A stretch of DNA of 64,000 nt from Leifsonia sp. EB41 (GTDB lineage: Bacteria > Actinomycetota > Actinomycetes > Actinomycetales > Microbacteriaceae), in NCBI RefSeq assembly GCF_041262565.1, contig NZ_JBGCCJ010000001.1, forward strand, positions 1,860,001 through 1,924,000, read 5' to 3'. The number at the start of each line of letters is the position of its first letter. The first letter of the stretch is position 1. Under the pieces are notes generated by a model, which worked only from the letters and a program-made list of their open reading frames with translations, did not search any database and was not told where the DNA came from. A program made the position numbers and the translations under genes. This document shows, piece by piece, positions 15,149 through 23,435 of the stretch.

Positions 15149-18100
15149 ATGTCGTCGCTCCTGTACCTGCTGGGCCGCGCCGCCTTCCGGGCGCGCAGAC
15201 GCGTGCTGGTCATCTGGCTTGCTGCGCTCGTGCTGCTGCTCGGAGGCGCGGCGCTCCTGAGCAACGGGACCGACAACACTTTCAGCATCCCCGGCACCGA
15301 GTCGCAGGAGGCGCAGGACGCGCTCGCGCGCACCTTCCCGCAGGTCAGCGGCACCTCGGCGCAGCTCGTCGCGGTCGCGCCGAAGGGGACGGACGTGCAC
15401 GATCCGGCGTTCCAGTCCGCGGTGGAGTCGTCGGCGGCGACGATCGCGAAGATCCCGCAGGTCACGTCGGCGGCCTCCCCGTACAGCGGCCCGTCCACGG
15501 GCAACATCGCAGCGGACGGGTCGGCCGTCATCGTGCCCGTCCAGCTCTCGGTCGCGCAGACCGCGGTGCTGCCGTCGACGTCCGCGGCGATCCAGAAGGC
15601 GGGCAGCGACCTGGAGGCCGTGCTTCCGAAAGGGTCGCAGGTCGCGGTCGGCGGGCAGCTCTTCTCGCAGACGGTCGCCGGGATCAGCGTCACCGAGCTG
15701 CTCGGGATCGTCGTCGCCTTCGCGGTGCTGATCGCGACCTTCGCGTCGGTGATCGCGGCGAGTCTCCCGCTCATCACGGCGCTGCTCGGAGCCGGGCTGT
15801 CGCTGGCGCTGATCTTCGCGGCGACGCACTGGCTGACCATCGCCTCCACGACGCCGCTGCTTGCGCTCATGCTCGGGCTGGCGGTCGGGATCGACTACGC
15901 GCTGTTCATCATCTCCCGGCACCAGGAGCAGCTCAAACACGGGATGACGCCCGAGGAGTCCGCCGCGCGCGCGGTCGCGACTGCAGGTTCCGCGGTGGTG
16001 TTCGCAGCGGTCACGGTGATCATCGCGCTGGTGGGGCTGAGCGTGGCGGGCATCCCGTTCCTCACGACGATGGGGGTGGCTGCGGCGCTCGCGGTGACGA
16101 TCGCGGTGCTCATCTCGATGACCCTGACGCCGGCGCTGCTCGGGTTCGCGGGGATGCGGGTGGTCGCGAAGCGGTACCGGGTCGCGCCTGCTGTGGAGGA
16201 CGAGGGTGCGGAGGAGGCGGAGGACGCACACGACGATGACGGCGCCGCCACGGTGGATGACGCACACGACCATGACGCCGCGGCCACGGTGGATGACGCA
16301 CCCGATGACGACGCACCGTCGGACGAGCCGTCACCTCCACCACCTCCACCTCCACCACCCGCTCCCAAGCCCGTCACCCACCCCGTCGCCGGCTTCTGGG
16401 TGCGCCTGGTCACTCGCATCCCGATCCTCACCGTCCTCCTCGTCGTCGTCCTGCTCGGCCTGGTCGCCCTCCCGGCGGCCACCCTCCGGCTCGCGCTCCC
16501 GGACGCCGGCTCGCTCGACGAGCACGAGCCCGCCCGGATCGCCTACGACCTGATCGCCGAGCATTTCGGTCCCGGGTACAACGGCCCGCTGATCGCCACC
16601 GGCTCCGTCATCGGCAGCACCGATCCGGTCGGACTGATGAACGACCTGGGCGCGGAGCTGAAGACCGTGCCCGGCGTCGCGGCGGTGCCGCTCTCCACAC
16701 CGAACCAGCCAGGAGACACGGGCATCGCGCAGGTGGTCCCGACCGGCGCTCCCGACTCCGAAGCGACGCAGGAGCTCGTCGCGAAGCTCCGTTCGATGCA
16801 CGACCACTTCCAGCGCGAGTACGGCATCGACCTCTCCATCACCGGATACACGGCGGCGGGGATCGACATCTCCTCCCGGCTCGGCGGGGCGCTGCTGCCG
16901 TTCGCCCTCCTCGTCGTCGGTCTCTCGCTGGTGCTGCTGGCGATCGTGTTCCGGTCGATCGTGGTGCCGGTGACGGCCGCGCTCGGCTACCTGCTCAGCA
17001 TCGGCGCGGCCTTCGGCGTGACCAGCCTGGTGTTCATGAGCGGCTGGCTCGCGGGGCCGCTGGGGGTCGCGCACATCGGCTCGGTGATCAGCTTCATGCC
17101 GATCATCGTGATGGGCGTGCTGTTCGGGCTGGCGATGGACTACGAGGTGTTCCTGGCGAGCCGGATGCGGGAGGAGCACATCCTCGGCGCGGACACGAAG
17201 GACTCCGTGCACAAGGGCTTCCAGGGGTCGGCGAAGGTGGTCACGGCCGCGGCGGTCATCATGTTCGCGGTGTTCGCGGCGTTCATCCCGGGCGGCGACG
17301 CACAGATCCAGCCGATCGCGCTCGGCCTCGCCGTGGGCGTCGCGGTGGACGCGTTCGTCGTGCGGATGACGCTCATCCCGGCCGTGCTGGTGCTGTTCGG
17401 GAGGGCGACCTGGTGGATGCCGCGCTCGTGGGACCGCGCGCTGCCAGTGCTCGACATCGAGGGCGAGGGCGTGCAGGCGGAGCTCGACGCGGCCGGGTGG
17501 CCCGAGCCGGGGACGGTGTACGCGCTGGCGGCGGACGGCGCACGAGCCGGAGGGTCGGGAGCGCTCGACGCGCTGGTCCCGCCGGGCGGGGCGATCGTGG
17601 TCACCGGGCCGGGCCACACGGCGCTCGCGCTGGCGATCGCGGGACGCGCTCCGCTGACGGCGGGACGGATGAAGGTGGACGGCCTGCTCCTGCCGGTGCG
17701 GCGGTCGTCGGTGCGGGCGCGGGCGGGGGTCGCGCGGCTGGACCGGGCGGCGGACCCGATCGCGGCGGTGCGGGATGCGGCGGAGGGGCGGCCCGCGGTG
17801 GTCGTGGTCGACGGGGCGGAGGCCGTGGTCGGAGAGCAGCGGCGCCGGCTCGCTGAGGAGCTGCAGCGGGTGGCGGACGCGGGAGCAGCGGTGGTGCTGG
17901 CGGCGACGGCGCCGGAGGGGGTCGCGGACGTGCTGCCCGTCGAGGCCCGCGGCGACCATTCTCCCGATGTCGACGCGCCAGAGAACGAGGCACCCGCCAC
18001 ACCTCCCGACCCTTCCCATCCCCGCCACGCCCAGCCCCAGCCCACTACCCCCGACGAGCGCGGCGACGACGCCACGCTCGACTCGCACCTTCCCTCCTGA
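15149..18100 (+). CDS. MMPL-family exporter with a C-terminal ABC-ATPase-like relic
   Basis: A 983-residue RND/MMPL transporter with about twelve membrane helices in two halves, each with a large extracytoplasmic loop (about residues 40-180 and 440-570). Such proteins export lipids or drugs with proton energy. Between the halves lies a 60-residue insert (about 347-409) that is very rich in Asp, Glu and His and ends in nine prolines. From about residue 800 the chain leaves the MMPL fold. A segment LVPPGGAIVVTGPGHTALAL, then AGRMKVDG, PAVVVVDGAEAVV and GAAVVLAATAPEGVAD, follows the order of an ABC nucleotide-binding domain. However, Walker A has His for Lys and lacks residues, no signature motif is seen, and Walker B has Gly for the catalytic Glu. 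It starts an island with YhgE/Pip genes 12 bp downstream. Confidence 0.88.
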   Translation: MSSLLYLLGRAAFRARRRVLVIWLAALVLLLGGAALLSNGTDNTFSIPGTESQEAQDALARTFPQVSGTSAQLVAVAPKGTDVHDPAFQSAVESSAATIAKIPQVTSAASPYSGPSTGNIAADGSAVIVPVQLSVAQTAVLPSTSAAIQKAGSDLEAVLPKGSQVAVGGQLFSQTVAGISVTELLGIVVAFAVLIATFASVIAASLPLITALLGAGLSLALIFAATHWLTIASTTPLLALMLGLAVGIDYALFIISRHQEQLKHGMTPEESAARAVATAGSAVVFAAVTVIIALVGLSVAGIPFLTTMGVAAALAVTIAVLISMTLTPALLGFAGMRVVAKRYRVAPAVEDEGAEEAEDAHDDDGAATVDDAHDHDAAATVDDAPDDDAPSDEPSPPPPPPPPPAPKPVTHPVAGFWVRLVTRIPILTVLLVVVLLGLVALPAATLRLALPDAGSLDEHEPARIAYDLIAEHFGPGYNGPLIATGSVIGSTDPVGLMNDLGAELKTVPGVAAVPLSTPNQPGDTGIAQVVPTGAPDSEATQELVAKLRSMHDHFQREYGIDLSITGYTAAGIDISSRLGGALLPFALLVVGLSLVLLAIVFRSIVVPVTAALGYLLSIGAAFGVTSLVFMSGWLAGPLGVAHIGSVISFMPIIVMGVLFGLAMDYEVFLASRMREEHILGADTKDSVHKGFQGSAKVVTAAAVIMFAVFAAFIPGGDAQIQPIALGLAVGVAVDAFVVRMTLIPAVLVLFGRATWWMPRSWDRALPVLDIEGEGVQAELDAAGWPEPGTVYALAADGARAGGSGALDALVPPGGAIVVTGPGHTALALAIAGRAPLTAGRMKVDGLLLPVRRSSVRARAGVARLDRAADPIAAVRDAAEGRPAVVVVDGAEAVVGEQRRRLAEELQRVADAGAAVVLAATAPEGVADVLPVEARGDHSPDVDAPENEAPATPPDPSHPRHAQPQPTTPDERGDDATLDSHLPS
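16199..16365 (+). repeat. Repeated Asp/His-rich and polyproline coding segment in the MMPL gene
   Basis: The coding DNA repeats the sense of TVDDAHDHD/TVDDAPDDD units two to three times, then runs into CCA/CCT proline codons. It encodes a charged linker on the cytosolic side between the two transporter halves. Confidence 0.7.
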
Positions 18101-18112
18101 CGGGAGCACACC

Positions 18113-20029
18113 ATGACCGATCCATCCGCCGGCCGGGCGCCGTTCGGCGCGCGCGCCGGGACCGAGCGCACCCGCGTGATCACCCTGGTCGGGCTCGCCC
18201 TCGCACCGCTGCTGGTGGTGGCCGTGCTCGGCTGGGGGCTGTTCTCGCCCGTCCAGCACCTCGACCGGGTGACCGCGGCCGTGGTCAACGACGACACCCC
18301 GGTGACCCAGAACGGCAAGACCATCCCGCTCGGGCGGCAGTTCGCCGGGTCGCTCATCGCGGGAACCTCCACGGTCTCCGCCTCCGGGAGCACGAGCCCG
18401 ACCGAGGCGCCGCCGTCCACCGACGCGACGAACTTCACCTGGGTGCTGACCAACGACAAGGACGCGGCCTCCGGGCTGGCGAGCGGCCAGTACGCGGCGG
18501 TGCTCACCATCCCGTCGTCGTTCTCGGCGGACGCGACCTCGATCGGAGGCGCTGCGGCGAGCGCGAAGCAGGCGAAGGTGACCGTGCAGACCAGTCCGGC
18601 GTCGGCGCTGGTCGATCCCGCTCTGGCCGCGGCGGTCACGCAGGCGGCGACGGCCGCGCTCGACCGGCAGCTCACCATCCAGTACCTCCAGAACGTATAC
18701 GCGGGCTTCAACACGATCGACCAGCAGATCGGGTCGGCGGCGACGGGTGCAGCCTCGCTCTCGTCCGGTGCGGCCACGCTGGCGCAGGGGACGCAGTCGC
18801 TGGCGAGCGGGGCCGCCAGCCTCGCGTCGGGCACCCAGTCGCTGGATGCCGGCGCCCAGTCGCTCGCAGCGGGGCTCGACACCCTGAGCGCCAAGACGCA
18901 GCCGCTTCCGGCGCAGACCCAGCAGCTCGCGGCAGGGTCCGCGGCGCTCGCGGGCGCGGCGGACCAGGCGTCGGCGGGTGTGGGCTCCGCGACGAACCAG
19001 TTCGCACAAGTGGTCGCACAACTCTGCGCGACGGGTCCTGCTGTGCTGTGCGCCCGGGCCACAGCCGCCCTCGGCACGCTGCAGCAGGCGAACAGCGGGC
19101 TGTCGGCCTTCGCGCAGGGCTCGGACGCCGTCGCCTCCGGCAATGCCGCCCTGGCGAGCGCGATGCCCGCGGTCGTCGGCGGGATCGACGCCTCCGCGTC
19201 GGGAGCGTCGCAGGTCGCCTCCGGTGCGGCGCAGACAGCCTCGGGTGCGGCGTCGGTGAGGTCGGGCGCCGCGTCCGCCGCATCCGGAGCGGACCAGACG
19301 GCGCAGGGCGCGGCCCAGCTCGCCTCCGGCCTGGCGCAGGCGACCCAGTCCATCCCGACCTACAGCGACGGCGACATGACGACACTGTCCGCGGTCGCAG
19401 CGCAGCCGGTGGTCGCGGTCCAGAAGGCTCCGCCGACCGGAGTCGGGACGCTGCCGCTCTACGCGGTCCTCGCACTCTGGCTCGGCGGGATGGCGACCGC
19501 GCTCGCCCGCCGGGCCGTGCCGACCCGGATGCTGCTCACGACGACACCCTCCGCATGGATCGCGCTGCGGTCGTCCGGGATCGTGGCGCTGATCGGGGCG
19601 GCGCAGGGCGTCGTGGTCGCGGGCGCCGTGCAGTTCGGGCTGGGCCTGCGACCGGACGTGTGGCTCGGCTTCGCGCTGGCCGCAGCCTTCATCGGCGCGG
19701 TGTTCGGAGTCCTCAACCAGGCGCTGGCGGCGGCGTTCGGGGGCGTCGGCCGCCTGGTGGCGCTGGTCGTGGGGATCCTGGCGCTGACCGCGGGCCTGTC
19801 GTCGACCGTGCCCGCGGCGCTGACGTCGCTCGCGGCCGCCCTGCCGACCGCGCCGGCGCTGGCGATGCTGCGCGCGGCGGCGAACGGAGAGGTAGGAGCG
19901 GCGTTCGGCGCGACCGGGCCGCTGCTCGTGTACGCGGTCGGGGCGCTCGCGCTGACGCTGGCGGCCGTCGCGGCGCGGCGCAACGTGCGGGTACCGAAGG
20001 TCGCCGAGGGGAGAGCGGTCGCGGCGTGA
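18113..20029 (+). CDS. YhgE/Pip-family membrane protein (first copy)
   Basis: A 638-residue protein of the YhgE/Pip family (ABC-2-like membrane fold). An N-terminal helix (about residues 22-45) leads to a long extracytoplasmic region. The region holds VVNDDTPVTQNGKTIPLGRQ and many alanine/serine-rich quasi-repeats (SLASGAASLASGTQSL and similar, about 200-440), probably a long coiled rod. About six membrane helices follow at the C-terminus. Homologues act in phage infection (Pip) or type VII-like secretion (YhgE/EsaA-like). Here it follows the MMPL gene by 12 bp, so it is probably co-transcribed and part of an export machine. The function is inferred from family and context only. Confidence 0.85.
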   Translation: MTDPSAGRAPFGARAGTERTRVITLVGLALAPLLVVAVLGWGLFSPVQHLDRVTAAVVNDDTPVTQNGKTIPLGRQFAGSLIAGTSTVSASGSTSPTEAPPSTDATNFTWVLTNDKDAASGLASGQYAAVLTIPSSFSADATSIGGAAASAKQAKVTVQTSPASALVDPALAAAVTQAATAALDRQLTIQYLQNVYAGFNTIDQQIGSAATGAASLSSGAATLAQGTQSLASGAASLASGTQSLDAGAQSLAAGLDTLSAKTQPLPAQTQQLAAGSAALAGAADQASAGVGSATNQFAQVVAQLCATGPAVLCARATAALGTLQQANSGLSAFAQGSDAVASGNAALASAMPAVVGGIDASASGASQVASGAAQTASGAASVRSGAASAASGADQTAQGAAQLASGLAQATQSIPTYSDGDMTTLSAVAAQPVVAVQKAPPTGVGTLPLYAVLALWLGGMATALARRAVPTRMLLTTTPSAWIALRSSGIVALIGAAQGVVVAGAVQFGLGLRPDVWLGFALAAAFIGAVFGVLNQALAAAFGGVGRLVALVVGILALTAGLSSTVPAALTSLAAALPTAPALAMLRAAANGEVGAAFGATGPLLVYAVGALALTLAAVAARRNVRVPKVAEGRAVAA

Positions 20030-20038
20030 TCGCTTAAG

Positions 20039-20068
20039 TTGCACACTCGTGTGCAAGAAGAGTACGAT
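20039..20068 (+). promoter_or_regulatory. Promoter with TetR operator (autoregulation)
   Basis: The perfect 8+2+8 palindrome TTGCACACTCGTGTGCAA (20039-20056) contains the -35 TTGCAC (20039-20044). An 18-bp spacer leads to the -10 TACGAT (20063-20068), 6 nt before the ATG. The dyad covers the -35 and spacer, the classic place for TetR self-repression. Confidence 0.75.
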
Positions 20069-20074
20069 CGTCGT

Positions 20075-20767
20075 ATGCCCACCACCCCTGCGCCCGACCC
20101 CGCCACGCCCGCACGCGCACCTCGCCGCGACGCGGCCGCCAACCGGGAGGCCCTCCTGGTCGCTGCCGCGGCTGCGCTCAACGAGGACATCGACGCCTCC
20201 CTCGAGGCCATCGCCGCCCGCGCCGGGCTCAGCCGCCGCTCGGTGTACGGCCACTTCGCCAACCGCGACGAGCTGCTGATCGATGTCTTCACGCGCGGCG
20301 CCGCCCGTCTGGCCGCGCTGCTCGACCCGGTGTCGCATCCCGACGCCCGGGTCGAGATCGCGCTGTTCGGTGCGACGCTCTGGGCCGAGGTGGAGCACAT
20401 CCGGGTCAGCGCCGCCCTCGCCGTGCGCGGGCCGCACCGCGAGTTGGTCGGCAGTGCGCTCGACCCGGCGCGCGAGCGGCTGCGCGAGACGGTGGGCCGC
20501 GGAAAGGCGGACGGCACCATCCGCGCCGACCTCGACCAGGAGACGGTGACGCGGCTCATCGAGCACGCGGCCGTGTCCGTGCTGGACGAGGCGACACGCG
20601 CGAAGCTCTCCGACCGCGACGGGCACCGGCTGGTCATCCTGGCCGCGCTGTCCGCCGCGGGCATGGGCTGGCGGGAGGCCGGCGACCTGCTGGCGGGCAC
20701 GCCGGAGCTGGCCTTCGACGCCGTCCAGGGGACCTCGCAGGCCACGACGGAGGCGACAACCCGATGA
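20075..20767 (+). CDS. TetR-family transcriptional regulator
   Basis: A 230-residue TetR protein. The N-terminal helix-turn-helix (ANREALLVAAAAALNEDIDASLEAIAARAGLSRRSVYGHFANRDEL, about residues 20-70) is clear; the ligand-binding C-terminal domain is variable. It is the first gene of a three-gene operon (it overlaps the next gene by 4 bp) and sits behind a palindrome that overlaps its -35. It most likely represses its own operon and perhaps the MMPL/YhgE genes just upstream. The inducer is unknown, but an exported or membrane-active compound would fit. Confidence 0.9.
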   Translation: MPTTPAPDPATPARAPRRDAAANREALLVAAAAALNEDIDASLEAIAARAGLSRRSVYGHFANRDELLIDVFTRGAARLAALLDPVSHPDARVEIALFGATLWAEVEHIRVSAALAVRGPHRELVGSALDPARERLRETVGRGKADGTIRADLDQETVTRLIEHAAVSVLDEATRAKLSDRDGHRLVILAALSAAGMGWREAGDLLAGTPELAFDAVQGTSQATTEATTR

Positions 20768-21486
20768 AGATCACCCTCGACTCCGTCACCAAAGGCCCGC
20801 GCGACGCCGCCCTCCCCGCGACCTCCGTCACGTTCGAGACGGGCCGGGCCGCACTCTCCCGCGCCGAGACCGAGCAGCGGCCGACCGTGCTCGGGCTGAT
20901 CGCGTCCGGGCGTATGCGGCCCGACTCCGGCACGGTCGCGATCGACGGGCGCGCCGATTTCGGGGCCATGCGCCGGCGCATCGCGCTGGTCGACGCCCCC
21001 GACGTCTGCGAGCCGGCACCCGACGTGACGGTGGCCGGGATCGTCGCCGAGGAGCTGATGTTCGCCGGCCTCGCCTCCCACCCGCTCGCCGTACGCCGTC
21101 GCCTCGTCGAACTGGGCGGCGCCGAGTACGCGCGGTACGCGATCGGGACCGTCCCGCCGACCGTGCGCATCCGTCTTCTCACCGAGCTGGCGCTGCTGCG
21201 GACGGGCGTGGAGGGCGTCGTGATCGTCTCCCCCGACCGGCACGGCGGCGACCCCGTGGAGTGGTGGCGGTTCGCGCGCGAGCTCGCCGGGCGCGGCATC
21301 GCCGTGCTCGTCGTCGCGGGCGACGCCTCCGCCGCGGCCATTGCGGCGTCCGCGCTGGTGTCGCGGCAGTTCACCGGCGACGAGACCGACACAACACCTC
21401 AGACCTTTGACGAAGACCCGGGCCGGGACGACACCGACGATCTCCCTGACCTGATCATGACCGAGCCGTCCGTGGAGAACGCATGA
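20764..21486 (+). CDS. ABC-ATPase-like protein lacking Walker A and Walker B (pseudo-ATPase)
   Basis: A 240-residue protein whose motif order follows an ABC nucleotide-binding domain. The N-terminal strand is ITLDSVTKGPRD. The Walker A position reads GRAALSRAETEQRPTVLGL (no GxxxxGKS/T), then MRPDSGTVAIDG. A signature-like region is TVPPTVRIRLLTELALL, and the Walker B position VVIVSPDRHGGDP has lost the acidic pair but keeps a D-loop-like GGDP. The last 40 residues are acidic and disordered. It overlaps TetR (4 bp) and the second YhgE gene (4 bp), so it is translationally coupled to a membrane protein, as an ABC ATPase is to its permease. It probably cannot hydrolyse ATP by the usual mechanism. 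Confidence 0.8.
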   Translation: MKITLDSVTKGPRDAALPATSVTFETGRAALSRAETEQRPTVLGLIASGRMRPDSGTVAIDGRADFGAMRRRIALVDAPDVCEPAPDVTVAGIVAEELMFAGLASHPLAVRRRLVELGGAEYARYAIGTVPPTVRIRLLTELALLRTGVEGVVIVSPDRHGGDPVEWWRFARELAGRGIAVLVVAGDASAAAIAASALVSRQFTGDETDTTPQTFDEDPGRDDTDDLPDLIMTEPSVENA

Positions 21487-23384
21487 AGATCCGCATCCCC
21501 CAGATGATCGCGGCCGAGTTCCGCCGCCTCACCGCCAGCCCCATGTCCATCGTGGCGCTCATCGCACTGATGTGCGTCCCGGTGCTGTACGGCGGCCTCT
21601 ACCTCTGGGCAAACCAGAACCCGTACGCGAACCTCGACCGCATCCCCGCGGCGATCGTCGTGGACGACACCGGGACGACCGTCGACGGCAAAACCGTGAA
21701 CTACGGCAGCCAGGTCGCCGACCAGCTCATCCAGGACGGCTCGTTCCAGTGGCACCGGGTCGCCTCGGGCTCGGCGGCGTCGGGGGTGGACGACTCGAAG
21801 TACGACTTCAGCATCACCTTCCCGTCCGATTTCTCGACGGCGCTCGCCTCGGCCTCCGGCACCACGCCGCAGCGCGCGATCGTCACGCTGACGACCAACG
21901 ACACCAACAGTTATCTCGCGTCGACGATCGGGACCCAGGCGGCGGAGAAGATCCGCACCTCCATCGTGAAGCAGGTGAATCAGGAGGCCGCCCAGCGGTT
22001 CCTGCTCGGCCTCGCCGACATCCGCTCCAGCCTGGTGACCGCGCAGGACGGCGCCGCCCAGCTCGTGAGCGGCAGTGCGAGCGCTCAGAGCGGCGCCTCG
22101 CAGCTCGCCGACGGGACCGCCCAGCTCGCCGGGGGCTCGCAGACGCTCGCGGGCAAGCTCGGCGACCTCTCCTCCGGGGCGGCGCAGGTGCGCGACGGTG
22201 CGGCGAAGGTCAGCGCGGGCGCCGCGCAGGTCTCTGCAGGCAACGACCAGCTCGCGGCGAAGGCGACCCAGGCCGGCCAGGCCGCGGCGCAGCTCGCCGT
22301 CCAGGCGCCCGCCGCCGGGCAGCAGCTCATCGCGCAGCTCCAGGCCTCGCACGTCGACCCGGCCGTGATCGCGCAGGTGGAGGCCGGCCTCAGCGGCATC
22401 GACCAGAAGGTCCAGGCCGGCAACACCCAGATCCAGTCGGCCGTCGGCCAGGTGAACCAGCTGGCCGCCGGCTCCGACCAGGTGGCGGCGGGGGCGGCAC
22501 AGGTGTCGTCCGGGGCGTCGCAGGTGGCCGCCGGGGCGTCCCAGGCGCAGGCCGGCGCCGCCCAGCTCGCGAGCGGCGCCAGCGCGGCGGCGACCGGCGC
22601 GGCGCAGCTCCGGGACGGACTCACGACCCTGCACGACGGCACGACCCAGCTCCACGACGGGCTCACGAAGGGCGTCGCGCAGATCCCGGACAACTCCCCC
22701 GCCCTGCAGAAGAAGCAGGCGTCCACGATCGCCGACCCGGTGAACCTGAAGAACGACTCGGTCACCTCGGCCGGCACCTACGGCGCGGGACTCGCTCCGT
22801 TCTTCGTCGCGCTCGCGGGCTGGATCGGCATCTACGCGCTGTTCCTGATCATCAAGCCGGTGTCCCGACGGGCGATCACCGCCCTCCACTCGCCGGTGAA
22901 GATCACGCTCGCGGGCTGGCTCACGCCGGGCCTGCTCGGCGCTGTGCAGATGATCGGGCTGTTCGCGATCGTCGCGGGAGCCCTCGGCTTCGGCATCCAC
23001 AACCCGCTCGGGATGTTCGGGATGATGGCGCTGGCGTCGGTGACGTTCGCCGCGATCATCCTCGCGCTCAACGTCTGGCTGGGCAGCGTCGGGCAGTTCC
23101 TCGGGCTCGTGCTCATGGTGCTGCAGCTCGTCACCGCGGGAGGCACGTTCCCGTGGCAGACGCTGCCCGGTCCGCTCGCGGCGCTCCACCACGTGCTGCC
23201 GATGTCGTATGCCGTGGACGGCATACGCCAGCTCATGTACGGCGGCAACCCCGCGACGGCCTGGGCGGACGCGGGTGTGCTCGCGGTGTGGATGCTGATC
23301 GCGCTGCTGGTGTCGGCGATCGGGGTGACGCGGATGACGCACTTCCGGACGCTGCGGGACCTGCGGCCATCGCTGATCGGCTGA
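21483..23384 (+). CDS. YhgE/Pip-family membrane protein (second copy)
   Basis: A 633-residue paralogue of the protein encoded at 18113, with the same layout. There is an N-terminal membrane helix (about residues 20-42), an extracytoplasmic region starting IVVDDTGTTVDGKTVNYGSQ, and a long Ala/Gln/Ser-rich quasi-repeat rod (AAQVSAGNDQLAAKATQ and similar, about 180-400). About six C-terminal membrane helices follow. It starts 4 bp inside the ABC-like gene, forming TetR-pseudoATPase-YhgE. The matched pair of rods in one island suggests that the two YhgE proteins work together, perhaps as a heterodimeric envelope channel or scaffold. That is inference. Confidence 0.85.
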   Translation: MKIRIPQMIAAEFRRLTASPMSIVALIALMCVPVLYGGLYLWANQNPYANLDRIPAAIVVDDTGTTVDGKTVNYGSQVADQLIQDGSFQWHRVASGSAASGVDDSKYDFSITFPSDFSTALASASGTTPQRAIVTLTTNDTNSYLASTIGTQAAEKIRTSIVKQVNQEAAQRFLLGLADIRSSLVTAQDGAAQLVSGSASAQSGASQLADGTAQLAGGSQTLAGKLGDLSSGAAQVRDGAAKVSAGAAQVSAGNDQLAAKATQAGQAAAQLAVQAPAAGQQLIAQLQASHVDPAVIAQVEAGLSGIDQKVQAGNTQIQSAVGQVNQLAAGSDQVAAGAAQVSSGASQVAAGASQAQAGAAQLASGASAAATGAAQLRDGLTTLHDGTTQLHDGLTKGVAQIPDNSPALQKKQASTIADPVNLKNDSVTSAGTYGAGLAPFFVALAGWIGIYALFLIIKPVSRRAITALHSPVKITLAGWLTPGLLGAVQMIGLFAIVAGALGFGIHNPLGMFGMMALASVTFAAIILALNVWLGSVGQFLGLVLMVLQLVTAGGTFPWQTLPGPLAALHHVLPMSYAVDGIRQLMYGGNPATAWADAGVLAVWMLIALLVSAIGVTRMTHFRTLRDLRPSLIG

Positions 23385-23422
23385 GGCGCGGGGCGTCGGC
23401 GCGAGGCGTCGGCGCCCGGCGC

Positions 23423-23428
23423 TAGGGT
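23423..23428 (+). promoter_or_regulatory. -10 element for the phosphodiesterase gene (leaderless)
   Basis: TAGGGT ends 7 nt before the GTG at 23436. It supports that GTG over the one three codons upstream. Confidence 0.5.
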
Positions 23429-23435
23429 GGGCGGC

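Noticed and set aside
13352-16273. Antisense frame of 973 codons over purA and the MMPL start
   Set aside because: The sequence is extremely Arg/His/Asp-rich with no fold; PurA and MMPL motifs lie in the other frames.
20063-20075. Second TetR operator TACGA-TCG-TCGTA
   Set aside because: It is short, overlaps the -10 and start codon, and could be chance; the 18-bp palindrome explains control better.
16331-20626. Open antisense frame of 1431 codons on the minus strand over the MMPL/YhgE genes
   Set aside because: It is a GC3-driven shadow: Arg/Gly/Ala-rich, without domains, start signals or plausible protein features, and it runs opposite to clearly conserved genes.
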